Positions 15,367 to 24,333 are shown, numbered from the stretch's first letter. The stretch is DNA of 41,764 nt from Candidatus Pacearchaeota archaeon (GCA_023139205.1 JAGLOA010000006.1:1-41764); one strand, 5' to 3'. Numbers and translations are program-made. The notes: generated from the sequence alone by a model not told the origin.

Positions 15367-15906
15367 ATGAGGGTTTTTATTGCAATTGATTTGCCAGAGC
15401 ATGTGAAAGCAAAAATTTTCCATGAATTTGAAAATTTAAGAACTAAGAATTTGTTTAATGGAAAATTTGTTGAAAAAGATAATTTGCATTTGACTTTAAA
15501 ATTTTTAGGAGAAATTAATGAGGAAAAAATTGAAGAAATAAAAAGTAAATTAAAAGAATTGAAATTTGAAAAGTTTGATTGTGAAATTGGGAAAACAGGT
15601 TTTTTTCATGACAAAAATCATATAAAAGTTATTTGGGTTGAATTGGTTTCTGAAAAGATAAAAGAGTTACAACAACAAATAGATAGATTATTTCCTGAAA
15701 TCCTTGTGGATAAAGAATTTAGTTTTCATATTACAACAGCAAGAGTTAAGTTTGTTGAATATAGAGAAAATTTAGTAAAAGAAGTTGAAAAAATTCATTT
15801 TAAAAATTTAGATTTTGAAGTTGATGAATTTGTTTTAATAAAATCAGAATTAATGAGACAAGGACCAGTTTATAAGATTCTTCAGAAATGTAGTTTGGTT
15901 AAATAG
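15367..15906 (+). CDS. thpR: RNA 2',3'-cyclic phosphodiesterase (2H family)
   Basis: The 179-aa protein opens with MRVFIAIDLPE and contains the two H-x-T/S motifs of the 2H phosphoesterases: HLTLKFLG (H41) and FHITTARVKF (H121). The family opens 2',3'-cyclic phosphates, as seen after tRNA splicing, and was earlier named as a 2'-5' RNA ligase. The length is normal. It starts at the base after the upstream ureohydrolase stop, so it is probably read from the same transcript. The functional link between these two genes is not obvious. Confidence 0.95.
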   Translation: MRVFIAIDLPEHVKAKIFHEFENLRTKNLFNGKFVEKDNLHLTLKFLGEINEEKIEEIKSKLKELKFEKFDCEIGKTGFFHDKNHIKVIWVELVSEKIKELQQQIDRLFPEILVDKEFSFHITTARVKFVEYRENLVKEVEKIHFKNLDFEVDEFVLIKSELMRQGPVYKILQKCSLVK

Positions 15907-15932
15907 AGGAGAATATATTTTCTTTGGTTTTA

Positions 15933-16006
15933 TCTTGTTTTGTAAAGGATATTTTCCTGTACATACTTTTTTATAAAGAGTTCTTTGTTTTTCATATTTT
16001 GATGGA
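15933..16006 (+). repeat. Duplicated 74-bp promoter element, copy B
   Basis: This is the second copy of the element at 13331-13404, 89% identical without gaps. The TATA box TTTATAAA (15970-15977) is about 28 nt before the ATG at 16002, the same spacing as in copy A. Confidence 0.75.
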
Positions 16007-16358
16007 TAAATCAAATTTTAATTTAGAATATTTTGTTAATCTTTATGTTGATACAGCATTAGATTATGTCGAGACTGCATTCAAAATTGCGAAAAAATAT
16101 CCTTTGTTAGAAGAATTTGATAAAGATATAAGAAAAACTCTTTCTGAAAAATTAAATATTTCTGTTCAAAAGATTGGATGGTTGCATCATCCTTTTCATT
16201 GGGCTTTTTTTTGTGATAAAAAGGATTCACCATTTGAGCTTAAGGAAAATTGGATTGTTAGTCTAAAAAATGAAAAAAATTCAAAGCAAAGTTTAGGGAA
16301 TTATATTCTTACAGAGTATGGAAAGTTATTAGAAGAAAAAATTAAAGCAAATTTATGA
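16002..16358 (+). CDS. Orphan 118-aa protein
   Basis: The protein begins MDKSNFNLEYFVNLYVDTA and is mainly helical. It has a repeated aromatic/His patch IGWLHHPFHWAFF (about 60-72) and a charged C-terminus. There is no signal peptide, metal motif or recognised fold. The ATG at 16002 is chosen because copy B of the promoter repeat places a TATA box 28 nt upstream; longer readings into the repeat give the same hydrophobic tail (FYKEFFVF) seen upstream of the amidohydrolase gene and are considered artefacts. Sharing a promoter with that gene suggests coordinated expression. Confidence 0.72.
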   Translation: MDKSNFNLEYFVNLYVDTALDYVETAFKIAKKYPLLEEFDKDIRKTLSEKLNISVQKIGWLHHPFHWAFFCDKKDSPFELKENWIVSLKNEKNSKQSLGNYILTEYGKLLEEKIKANL

Positions 16359-16362
16359 TTTT

Positions 16363-17064
16363 TTAATATTCTTCTTCAATAATCTTTTTTATTATTTCTG
16401 CTTTTTTCCCTGCTATTTCTTTTAGTTCTTCTTGTGTGGAATTAATTATTTTTTTTATTGTTTTGAATTTTTCTAAAAGTTTTTTTGCTGTTTTAGGACC
16501 AATTCCAGGAAAACTTTCTATTATAAATTGTAGTCGTTCTTTTTTGTTTAATGATTTTTTGTTAAAATTTAAGGATATTTCTGTTGATTTTTTTCTTGAT
16601 AAAATCAGAATAAATTTAGCAGTATCTTCAGGGTTTTTTGTGAAAATTAAGGGTATTTTATGTTTAAGAATTATTGAGAGAAGAAACCCTCTTATTGCAT
16701 TTGCATGCACTCCATTACCATTTTTTTCATTATATAATTCCTGCTCTTCGATTCCTTCAACAATTAAAAGTTTATTTTCACATTGCTGTAAATCTTTAAT
16801 TTGTTTATGGAGTCTTTGATTTATCATAGAGGAGATAAAATCTGAAATGGTTTTTCTTTCTATTACAATATTTTTAATAATATAATCAGCAACTTTTAGT
16901 TCTTTGAATTCAATTTCAAAACCAAGTTTTTTTAGATGTGATGGAACAAGGCAATTTTTTTCTCTGTAATCTATTTCTATTTTTTCTTTTGGTTGTTCTT
17001 TTTTTATTATTTGTTTTCTTTTTTGAAAGATGTTGTGGAGTTGTTTTTTATAGATTGTTTTCAT
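16363..17064 (-). CDS. hef: ERCC4/XPF-type nuclease with HhH (Hef nuclease module)
   Basis: The 233-aa protein has the XPF nuclease core: IEIDYRE (D32), VADY (D60), and the ERKxxxD motif ERKTISD (69-75). A tandem helix-hairpin-helix domain is at the C-terminus (about 180-230, ESFPGIGPKTAKKLLEKF). In most archaea with Hef this module is fused behind a helicase and cleaves forked DNA. Here it is a separate protein, and the helicase part lies at 21730-23277 on the same strand with an unrelated gene in between. The catalytic residues are all present, so it should be active as a homodimer. Confidence 0.93.
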   Translation of the reverse strand: MKTIYKKQLHNIFQKRKQIIKKEQPKEKIEIDYREKNCLVPSHLKKLGFEIEFKELKVADYIIKNIVIERKTISDFISSMINQRLHKQIKDLQQCENKLLIVEGIEEQELYNEKNGNGVHANAIRGFLLSIILKHKIPLIFTKNPEDTAKFILILSRKKSTEISLNFNKKSLNKKERLQFIIESFPGIGPKTAKKLLEKFKTIKKIINSTQEELKEIAGKKAEIIKKIIEEEY

Positions 17065-17084
17065 TTTAGATTTAAATTAATAAA

Positions 17085-17094
17085 CTTTAAATAG
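17085..17094 (+). promoter_or_regulatory. TATA box for the secreted subtilase gene
   Basis: CTTTAAATAG is centred about 26 nt before the ATG at 17116, the leaderless spacing seen elsewhere in the window. Confidence 0.45.
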
Positions 17095-17115
17095 ATTCTT
17101 TTTGTTTGTTTTAAT

Positions 17116-17207
17116 ATGAAAAGAAGTTTAACATTTATTCTTTGTTTATCTTTAATATTAGTTTTGTCTTTATCTTTAATTTCTGCTGGATGGTTTTCTG
17201 ATTTTTT
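17116..17207 (+). repeat. Signal-peptide cassette, copy 1
   Basis: The first 92 nt of the subtilase gene match 38181-38272 with one mismatch (position 17125), including synonymous sites. Similarity starts at the ATG and becomes weaker in the next codons. Confidence 0.9.
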
Positions 17208-20200
17208 TGGGAGGATTACTGGGAATGTTGTGGAGGGAGAGTGTATTGATTCTGATTCAGGAGACGATATTTATACTAAAGGTTATAGGATAAATAATAA
17301 TTCTAACTATGCAGATTATGGAATAATAAGTTGGGATTATTGCATATATAATCCAGAAATCTCTGGTTCAGGAAGTATAATTAGTGATAGGGATAGGGAA
17401 GTTTTTTCCTGTGAAGGAGAAGATTGTTATGTTATGGAATATCATTGTAAATCTTCTTTATCAGATGCTCATAAAGGGTATATTTGTCCAAATGGCTGTA
17501 ATGATGGGGCTTGTATTGGAGAATCTTTAAACAATGTTACTAATGTCACTTGCATAGATTCTGATGGAGGGAAGAATTATTATGTTGATGGAAAAACATG
17601 TGTTGAAGATAATTGCAAATATGATCAATGTATAGATAGCATATATTTAAGTGAATATTATTGTCAAAATGGGAATGATCGGGGAGATGAATTATTTAAA
17701 TGTTCAAATGGTTGTTCAAATGGAGCTTGTGTTTCTGATGGAGATTTAGGTTTTTGCGGTGATGGGTTTTGTGACGCTGATCTTAATGAAACTTCAGTTT
17801 CATGTCCAGAAGATTGTGAAGAAACTCAATTAACAGAATGTGAAGAGAAGGGAGGGTATTGTGCACATTGGCAGGATAAGTGCAAAGAAGGTTATGTTGG
17901 TTCTGGACCTATGGATTGTCCTTTGGGGAGATCTGCACAATGTTGTGTTCCCGAGGAGGATTGTGGGAAGGAAGGAGAAAAAGTTAATAGAAATCCTTTT
18001 TTAGGAGAAACTGATAAAAAATGTTGTGAGGGTTTGACTGAAATAAAAGTTAGTTTTTCTTATAGTGTATGTGTTAATTGCGGTGATGGTGTTTGCACAA
18101 GTCCTGAAGATGAATCTAATTGTCCAGGGGATTGTGGTGAAGGAAATTTTAATTTAAGCATAGCAACTTTAAAAGATTCTTATTCTATTGGAGAACAAAT
18201 AAAATTAACAGATCCTCCTGAAATTGAGATTAAAGAGGTGGATAAAGGAATTACTGGATTTGTAGTCGATAATAGTTTACAAGATGAAGAAGGTTATGTT
18301 ATCAATGAGTTTAGAAGAGGTGAGATGAATATTTTAACTGAAAGAGGTTTTGAGTCAGAATCAACAAATATTCAGGGTTATATAATTGAACTTAAAGATG
18401 ATCCAATTTTAGTTAAGAAAAATAAATTAGATAAAAAAGCAAAAGATAATGAAGCTAATTTGTTTTTTCAAGCTGTAGCTGTTATTTTGCCAAAAGCATT
18501 AGAACCTGTTCTTCCTTCAAATGTTCAGGATAAATTAGAAAATGAAATAGCTAAAATAAAAAATAATAAAGAGGATTTTAAGAGAGAGGTTTTACGAGTT
18601 TTAGGAAAAAATAGTTTTATTACGGGAAATGTAATTGGAAGTAGTGAATTAGTTGTTCTTGGAGAATATGAAAATGTGTTTAATGGAATTGCTTTAGATA
18701 TTACTCCAGAAGAATCAAAAGAAATTGAAAAAATAAATAGTGTAAAAAGAGTTTATCCCAATTATGAAGTTCATGCAACTTTAATGGATTCTGTTCCGTT
18801 GATTAATGCAGATGATGTTTGGGAGTTGGATGAAGATGGAAATGATTGTTCTGTTTCTGGAAAAATTTGTCTAACTGGTAAAGGTGTAACTATTGGGATA
18901 ATTGATACTGGGGTTGATTATACTCATGAGGATTTAGGAGGTTGTTTTGGAGTTGATTGCAAAGTTGTTGGAGGTTATGATTTTGTTAATTGGGATGATG
19001 ATCCTATGGATGATCATGGACATGGGACTCATTGTGCTGGGATAGCTTCTGGAAATGGAGTTTTAAAAGGTGTTGCTCCTGATTCTGAGGTTTATGCTTA
19101 CAAAGTTTTGGATGCTGGGGGTAGTGGTTCTTTTGCTGGAGTAATTGCAGGAATTGAAAAATCAGTTTTGGATGGTGTTGATATTATTAGTCTGAGTTTA
19201 GGAGGTCCTGGAAATCCAGATGATCCTATGAGCCAAGCAATTGATAATGTTGTTGATGCAGGTGTTGTTGCAGTTATTGCTGCTGGGAATTCTGGACCTG
19301 GTGAGCAAACAATTGGGAGTCCTGGAACAGCAAGAAAAGCGATCACTATTGGAGCTTCTGATAAATCTGATTTAATTGCTAGTTTCAGTTCTAGAGGTCC
19401 TGTAATTTGGGAAGATGAAGATGGAAATGAAAAAGCAATAATAAAACCAGATGTTATTGCTCCTGGAGTTTCTATTTGTGCTGCACAATATGATTCTGCC
19501 TGGGATGACAGAAAATGTTTAGATGAGGAACATATTGCTATTTCAGGAACATCAATGGCAACTCCGCATGTTGCAGGTGCTGTTGCTTTATTGAAACAAA
19601 AAAATCCTGATTGGTCTCCTGATGAAATTAAAATGGCTTTAAGAAATACTGCTGTTGATATTGGGGAAGATGTTAATACTCAGGGTTATGGGAGAATGGA
19701 TGTTTTGGAAGGAATTGAATCTCAAAAACCTTTAGTATTAAATTTGCAAATTAGCAGTAATATTTTAGCAGGAGATATAGAGATTATCGGTTCTGTATTG
19801 GGAGAAAATTTGCAATATTATAAATTAGAATATGCTTCTATTATGAATCTTGATTCGTGGATTGAATTTTATCGAGGATATAATTCTGTAGAAAACGATA
19901 TAATTGGAAATTTAGATACAACTCTAGTTGATGATGGGAAATATATTTTAAGATTAACAGGAGTGGATATTAATGGGAATAATTATTTTGATCAAACAAT
20001 AATAAAAATTAATAATGATGTTAATTATAATTTTATTGATAAAGTACAAGGTTTTTCTTACTTCCACTCTCCTTTTGTTGTTGGAGACGTAAATGGAAAT
20101 TCTGAAAAAGAGATTATTGCGACAGAAAGTGGGGGTTTTTTTGAACCAAAAATTTGGGTGTGGGACAAAGATGGAAATGTCTTGAGTGGATGGCCAAAAA

Positions 20201-21717
20201 AGATTGATTATTGGAAATTTGTTACGGGCAATCTTGTATATGCTCCTGCTCTTTCAGATATAGATAATGACGGAATAAATGAAGTTTTATTAGTAAGTGG
20301 AAAAATGGTTTATGCTTGGAATGGAGATGGTACTAATATTCCAGGATTTCCTCTTGATATAGATCCAGATGGTTTAATAAATGGCAATGCCCCTGAATCT
20401 CATGAGGCGAGATTTCCCCATTTTTCTGTTGGAGATTTAGATAATGATGGTAATAAAGAAATAGTTTCTATATTATCCTCTGCTCCATTTAGTTTATATA
20501 ATCTCGAAGGAAAAACGGCCCCTGGAGTTTTGTATATTTTTGATAATGTTGGACAAATTCACACAATAAAAATTTTAAATGGGATTCCAAATTCTGCTCC
20601 TGCTATTGGAGATCTTAATCAAGATGGTAAAAAGGAAATAGTTGTTACATTAATTAATTGCAATGATGAATCTACCTCTTGTGGACAGAGCGAAGGTAGT
20701 AAAGTTATTGTTTTAAATAAAGAAGGAGAGGTACTTAATGGCTGGCCTGTTATAATTCCTGATTCACAAATTGTGAAATCTCCTATTCTTGGGGATTTAA
20801 ATAAAGATGGAACTTTGGAAATACTTGTTGTATTGTTTGATGTTAATACAAGGAGTTGGAAACTTGTAATATTTGATTCAATTGGAAATATAATTGATGA
20901 AATTGTCCTTAGAGATCTCAATCTTGAAGGATTACCTTTTTTATATCCAGATATATCTCTCGGTGATGTTGATGGAGATAATTTCCCTGAGATTATTTCA
21001 AGAGATGGAGAAAAAGTTATAATCTTAGATAAAGATGGAAATAAACTAAATGAAAAAAAGATCTCTTCAACAAGTCCAGCTTATTCTTTAATTGGAGATG
21101 TGGATGCGGATGGAGATAAAGAAATTTTAATTTGGGATGCAGATGAATTTAAAGTTCTTGATAAAAATTTAAATTTGGAGTATGTTAGGTTTACTAATGA
21201 TTTTGGTTATATGGCGGGATTAATAATAACTGATTTAGAAGAAGATAATACCTTGGATATAGTTGGGATTAGTGAATTTGGGAATGTATTTTTATGGAAA
21301 GATTTAGCGATGGATTATGATTCATCAACAATGGATTGGCCAATGTTTCAACACGACCCACAACACACAGGTTGTTATAATTGCGATTTAGGAATAACAC
21401 CACAACCTGAAAGACCTCAATCAAAAATTGTTAATCATGGGAATTTTGATTTGACCGGAAATTTAATTATTAAAATCCAGAAAAAAGTTGGAGAAGAGTG
21501 GCAGGATTATCTGATTCCAGTTAATCAGGAAATAACTGTTCCTGTAAATTGTCTTATAAAATTAGATGTAGGAAAAGATGATTTAGGGAATCAAGTTTTT
21601 GCAGGTTTTAATAATCTGGATGTTTCTTTGAATGAAACAGGAGAGTATAGAGTTTATGCAGAATTTTTGGAGAAGGGTGCGAGTTGGGAATTTGAAGTTT
21701 TAGGACCAATGATTTAA
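17116..21717 (+). CDS. Secreted multidomain subtilisin-like protease with FG-GAP repeats
   Basis: The 1533-aa protein begins with a signal peptide (MKRSLTFILCLSLILVLSLS, then LISA). A cysteine-rich region (about 38-350) includes CPNGCNDGAC-type and CGDGxC...CPxDC modules. An I9-like propeptide (about 420-560, GYIIELKDDP ... GIALDITPEESKEIEKI) follows. The S8 domain has a full triad: D597 in IIDTGVD, H636 in HGHGTHCAG and S813 in GTSMATPHVAG. At least seven FG-GAP/calcium-loop repeats follow (about 985-1420, such as GDLDNDGNKEIV and GDLNQDGKKEIV), probably a beta-propeller. A beta-sandwich C-terminus lacks a clear anchor. ITGxV motifs occur three times. It separates the two Hef genes and shares its 5' end with the gene at 38181. 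It may process or attack surface or host-cell proteins (inference). Confidence 0.95.
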   Translation: MKRSLTFILCLSLILVLSLSLISAGWFSDFFGRITGNVVEGECIDSDSGDDIYTKGYRINNNSNYADYGIISWDYCIYNPEISGSGSIISDRDREVFSCEGEDCYVMEYHCKSSLSDAHKGYICPNGCNDGACIGESLNNVTNVTCIDSDGGKNYYVDGKTCVEDNCKYDQCIDSIYLSEYYCQNGNDRGDELFKCSNGCSNGACVSDGDLGFCGDGFCDADLNETSVSCPEDCEETQLTECEEKGGYCAHWQDKCKEGYVGSGPMDCPLGRSAQCCVPEEDCGKEGEKVNRNPFLGETDKKCCEGLTEIKVSFSYSVCVNCGDGVCTSPEDESNCPGDCGEGNFNLSIATLKDSYSIGEQIKLTDPPEIEIKEVDKGITGFVVDNSLQDEEGYVINEFRRGEMNILTERGFESESTNIQGYIIELKDDPILVKKNKLDKKAKDNEANLFFQAVAVILPKALEPVLPSNVQDKLENEIAKIKNNKEDFKREVLRVLGKNSFITGNVIGSSELVVLGEYENVFNGIALDITPEESKEIEKINSVKRVYPNYEVHATLMDSVPLINADDVWELDEDGNDCSVSGKICLTGKGVTIGIIDTGVDYTHEDLGGCFGVDCKVVGGYDFVNWDDDPMDDHGHGTHCAGIASGNGVLKGVAPDSEVYAYKVLDAGGSGSFAGVIAGIEKSVLDGVDIISLSLGGPGNPDDPMSQAIDNVVDAGVVAVIAAGNSGPGEQTIGSPGTARKAITIGASDKSDLIASFSSRGPVIWEDEDGNEKAIIKPDVIAPGVSICAAQYDSAWDDRKCLDEEHIAISGTSMATPHVAGAVALLKQKNPDWSPDEIKMALRNTAVDIGEDVNTQGYGRMDVLEGIESQKPLVLNLQISSNILAGDIEIIGSVLGENLQYYKLEYASIMNLDSWIEFYRGYNSVENDIIGNLDTTLVDDGKYILRLTGVDINGNNYFDQTIIKINNDVNYNFIDKVQGFSYFHSPFVVGDVNGNSEKEIIATESGGFFEPKIWVWDKDGNVLSGWPKKIDYWKFVTGNLVYAPALSDIDNDGINEVLLVSGKMVYAWNGDGTNIPGFPLDIDPDGLINGNAPESHEARFPHFSVGDLDNDGNKEIVSILSSAPFSLYNLEGKTAPGVLYIFDNVGQIHTIKILNGIPNSAPAIGDLNQDGKKEIVVTLINCNDESTSCGQSEGSKVIVLNKEGEVLNGWPVIIPDSQIVKSPILGDLNKDGTLEILVVLFDVNTRSWKLVIFDSIGNIIDEIVLRDLNLEGLPFLYPDISLGDVDGDNFPEIISRDGEKVIILDKDGNKLNEKKISSTSPAYSLIGDVDADGDKEILIWDADEFKVLDKNLNLEYVRFTNDFGYMAGLIITDLEEDNTLDIVGISEFGNVFLWKDLAMDYDSSTMDWPMFQHDPQHTGCYNCDLGITPQPERPQSKIVNHGNFDLTGNLIIKIQKKVGEEWQDYLIPVNQEITVPVNCLIKLDVGKDDLGNQVFAGFNNLDVSLNETGEYRVYAEFLEKGASWEFEVLGPMI

Positions 21718-21729
21718 TTTTTTGAATAT

Positions 21730-23277
21730 CTAATTCAACTTCTTCTGAAAATTTAATTTATTCCCGTTAGCTAAATCTTCTTTTATTATTTTTATTGCTG
21801 TGTGCATTTTTTTCTCTTTTGCTTTTGAGACATAATAAAAAGTTTCATCTCTTGTTTTTTTTGTTATAAGCACAATTAATTTTCCTTTCATTAATCTTGC
21901 TGTTCTCCCTGCTCTTTGAATTGTTCTTATTGCAGAAGGAACTGGTTCATAAAAAATTACTGCATTTACCTCGGGAATATCTAATCCTTCTTCGGCGATG
22001 CATGTTGCACATAAAACATTTATATTTCCCTCAGAAAAATCCTGAATTATTTTTTTTTGTTGTTTTTGACTTAAACCTCCATTGTTTTTGTCTGCCTGCC
22101 CAACAAAAACTTTTGCATTTATTCCCTGAGTTTCATTTATCTTTTTTGAAATTGTCTTGGCTGTTTCTCTAAATTGAGTAAAAATAATAATTTTTATTTT
22201 TTCATTTTTTGATTTTTCTTTTTGAATAATTTCTTCAATTTTTTGAAGTTTTGGATGTTCTATATTTTTTGAAAGAAGTTCATTTGAGCTCATAAATATA
22301 AAATTAAATTCAGGTTTTGCTACAAGTTTTACAACCCCCTTACTTTTTCTTTTTGCTGCTTGATTAAATAAGTCTTTGAGGTATTTGTTAAATCCTCCAA
22401 GAGTCTGGGTTTCTAAAAGTTCTAAAGCATGCTGGAGTTTTATTGCCTGAGCACATGCACTTACTCCCAACATATAATTGAAATTTTTATTTCCTCTTAC
22501 AATTGAACCAATCATGGTTTTTTGCAATTTTAATAAATTTGTTTTTGAAACAGGCCCCCATAAAACTCCTCGTCTTTTCATTTCTTCAATATATCCATTA
22601 AAAAGTTTTAGAAGAACCTGCTTTATTTCTTCAAATTCAGAAGGAAATTCAACTGTTATTTTTTCAAATTCTCTTTCCTGCAAATATTGTTTTACTTCTG
22701 GACTTTCTCTTGTCATTAATTCTACTTCTTCTATGGAAAGATTTTTGCATATTTCTTTTATTTTTGAGATTTCACTTCCTGGTGAGGCTGTTAATCCCAA
22801 GATTCTTGGATTTTGGGATTGATTTTGGTATTGCTGGGCAACATAATTGTAATCATAATTTTTTATGCATCTGTGGGCTTCGTCTTCTATTAAAAGGCAG
22901 ACTTCATTGAAATTGTAGAGGTTTTTTTTTAAATCATTTGCAACACATTGAGGGGTCGAAAAAATTATATCTGCTGTTTGAAATATTTTTTTTCTTTGCT
23001 CTGCTTTTACCATACCGGTAAATAATTGCATGTCCCCAAATAATTCTGGAAGGTGTTTTTTGAAAAAAACTAAATGTTGTTCTGCTAAAGGTTTTGTTGG
23101 TGCAAGGAAAACAACTTTTTCTCCTGGAAACTCCTGCATTCTTTTTATTGTGAGCATTAATGCAATAAGTGTTTTTCCCAGCCCTGTTGGAAGAACTACC
23201 AAACAATTTTTTTTAACACAACTTTCAAAAATTTTTTGTTGATATTCTCTTGGAGTAATATTTTTTAAAAATCCCAT
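21730..23277 (-). CDS. hef: Hef/FANCM-type superfamily 2 helicase
   Basis: This 515-aa DNA helicase has motif I PTGLGKT (30-36), motif II DEAH (132-135), motif III TASPG (163-167), the thumb-type insert between RecA domains (about 200-300), and motif VI QRAGRTAR near residue 460. The length fits the helicase half of Hef, the archaeal relative of FANCM, which remodels stalled forks. It stops without a nuclease domain. The ERCC4 nuclease module is found as a separate gene at 16363-17064. A 12-bp gap separates its stop from that of the convergent subtilase gene. Confidence 0.94.
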   Translation of the reverse strand: MGFLKNITPREYQQKIFESCVKKNCLVVLPTGLGKTLIALMLTIKRMQEFPGEKVVFLAPTKPLAEQHLVFFKKHLPELFGDMQLFTGMVKAEQRKKIFQTADIIFSTPQCVANDLKKNLYNFNEVCLLIEDEAHRCIKNYDYNYVAQQYQNQSQNPRILGLTASPGSEISKIKEICKNLSIEEVELMTRESPEVKQYLQEREFEKITVEFPSEFEEIKQVLLKLFNGYIEEMKRRGVLWGPVSKTNLLKLQKTMIGSIVRGNKNFNYMLGVSACAQAIKLQHALELLETQTLGGFNKYLKDLFNQAAKRKSKGVVKLVAKPEFNFIFMSSNELLSKNIEHPKLQKIEEIIQKEKSKNEKIKIIIFTQFRETAKTISKKINETQGINAKVFVGQADKNNGGLSQKQQKKIIQDFSEGNINVLCATCIAEEGLDIPEVNAVIFYEPVPSAIRTIQRAGRTARLMKGKLIVLITKKTRDETFYYVSKAKEKKMHTAIKIIKEDLANGNKLNFQKKLN

Positions 23278-23286
23278 GTTCTTAAT

Positions 23287-23952
23287 TTAAATTATTAAGA
23301 TTGAATAAAAAAGACCTATTAAAACTATGGATGCTAAGAAGCACCAGATTATTTTGTTCCCAAAAAATATTTTGTTCCCGTCTAAATCTGAGATTGGAAT
23401 CATGTTAAAGAAAGCATAATAAATATTTAATCTGGCAAATTCCTGGAATCCAATTAAATATCCTGCTATTGCTAAGATTATGTTCATTACAATTCCTGCA
23501 GCTGCAATTAATCCGATATGGTTTTCAGTTATTTCTGAAAAAGAATATAATCCATGTCTTTTTGCTGCTCTGTGAATTTTTGGTTTAACTTCAAAAACAA
23601 GTGAAGCCATCCAAACAAAACTTTTGAAAGGGAAAAGAATTAATTTTGAAATTATTGGAAAAAATGCTCCTGCTGGAAAAGGTCTTTTGAATTCTCTGGA
23701 AGGATGGCTTCCTCTTTTAAATTTCCAAAACAAAAATAATAAACCAACCCTTTTTATTTCCCATAACTTGATTTCTATTTCTGATTCAAGGTAAAAACTT
23801 GCAACTTTTTTTGCAGTGAGATTCATTCCGATAATTATAGATACTGCTAAAATTGTATCTAGAAAAATTTGAAAAGAAGCTATTAAGCTAATTGAAAAGG
23901 AAATAATTAGAGTCGCAATACTTATGGAGATTATCTCTTTTTTGTTTAACAT
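23287..23952 (-). CDS. Site-2-protease-related (M50-like) membrane protein, probably inactive
   Basis: The 221-aa protein has about five transmembrane helices. The second M50 motif is recognisable in YAFFNMIPISDLDGNKIFFG, the usual N-x-x-P-x-x-x-L-D-G. At the place where active members carry H-E-L-A-H, this one reads G-M-N-L-T-A-K-K, so both His and the Glu are missing. The central G-I-V-M-N-I-I-L-A helix also fits the family. It is therefore likely to be a non-catalytic member, binding substrates or metal-independent. It starts 10 bp downstream of the helicase's start on the same strand, with a spacer too short for a separate promoter for the helicase, so both genes are probably cotranscribed. 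Confidence 0.72.
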   Translation of the reverse strand: MLNKKEIISISIATLIISFSISLIASFQIFLDTILAVSIIIGMNLTAKKVASFYLESEIEIKLWEIKRVGLLFLFWKFKRGSHPSREFKRPFPAGAFFPIISKLILFPFKSFVWMASLVFEVKPKIHRAAKRHGLYSFSEITENHIGLIAAAGIVMNIILAIAGYLIGFQEFARLNIYYAFFNMIPISDLDGNKIFFGNKIIWCFLASIVLIGLFYSILII

Positions 23953-24006
23953 ATTTTGTCTATGTAAATATTTCTTATAAATTTTGTTATTAAAGGAATA
24001 TGGAAA

Positions 24007-24058
24007 AATATTTAAAGAAGATATTATAATTATTTTTATGAGGAGTATTTATAGATGA
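24007..24058 (+). promoter_or_regulatory. TATA box, Shine-Dalgarno and 6-codon upstream mini-ORF
   Basis: AATATTTAAA (24007-24016) lies about 26 nt before ATG 24038. That ATG opens a six-codon frame (ATG-AGG-AGT-ATT-TAT-AGA-TGA) whose stop overlaps the next start as ATGA at 24055. GAGGAG (24040-24045) within it can be the Shine-Dalgarno for the next gene. Confidence 0.5.
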
Positions 24059-24333
24059 GAATAAAGAAGATTACTGATGTTCTGGGAACTAAAGTGTATA
24101 CTGATTTCGGAGATTATTTTGGAGAAGTTGAAGAAGCTAATTTGTCTGAAAATAAGATTGATGGATGGAGGATAAAAGTTGGAGGAAATATTATGTCTTT
24201 AATTGGAGGAGCAAAAGGAGTGATTATCCCTCATCAATTTGTCAGGGCTATTAGTGATATTTTTATAATAAATAAATCAGCTTTACCAAGTCCTGATGAA
24301 CAAATTGAGGAAATTCCTGAAGATTTAATATAA
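24055..24333 (+). CDS. PRC-barrel domain protein (second copy)
   Basis: The 92-aa protein is a PRC-barrel: KITDVLGTKVYTDFGDYFGEVEEANL at the start, a gly-rich strand IKVGGNIMSLIGGAKGV and IIPHQFVRAISDIFII. Compared with the protein at 1229-1486 the N-terminal barrel is similar and the tail is acidic (ending IEEIPEDLI). It is followed after 1 bp by the first of two paralogous membrane proteins, so it is probably part of the pilus-associated transcript. A role in membrane or division assembly is possible but not shown by sequence. Confidence 0.82.
   Translation: MRIKKITDVLGTKVYTDFGDYFGEVEEANLSENKIDGWRIKVGGNIMSLIGGAKGVIIPHQFVRAISDIFIINKSALPSPDEQIEEIPEDLI

Noticed and set aside
15924-16001. N-terminal extension of the orphan protein at 16002
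   Set aside because: Same reason: it is the translation of copy B of the promoter repeat.
22934-23206. Minus-strand 90-aa frame inside the helicase
   Set aside because: Shadow of the Hef helicase coding region.
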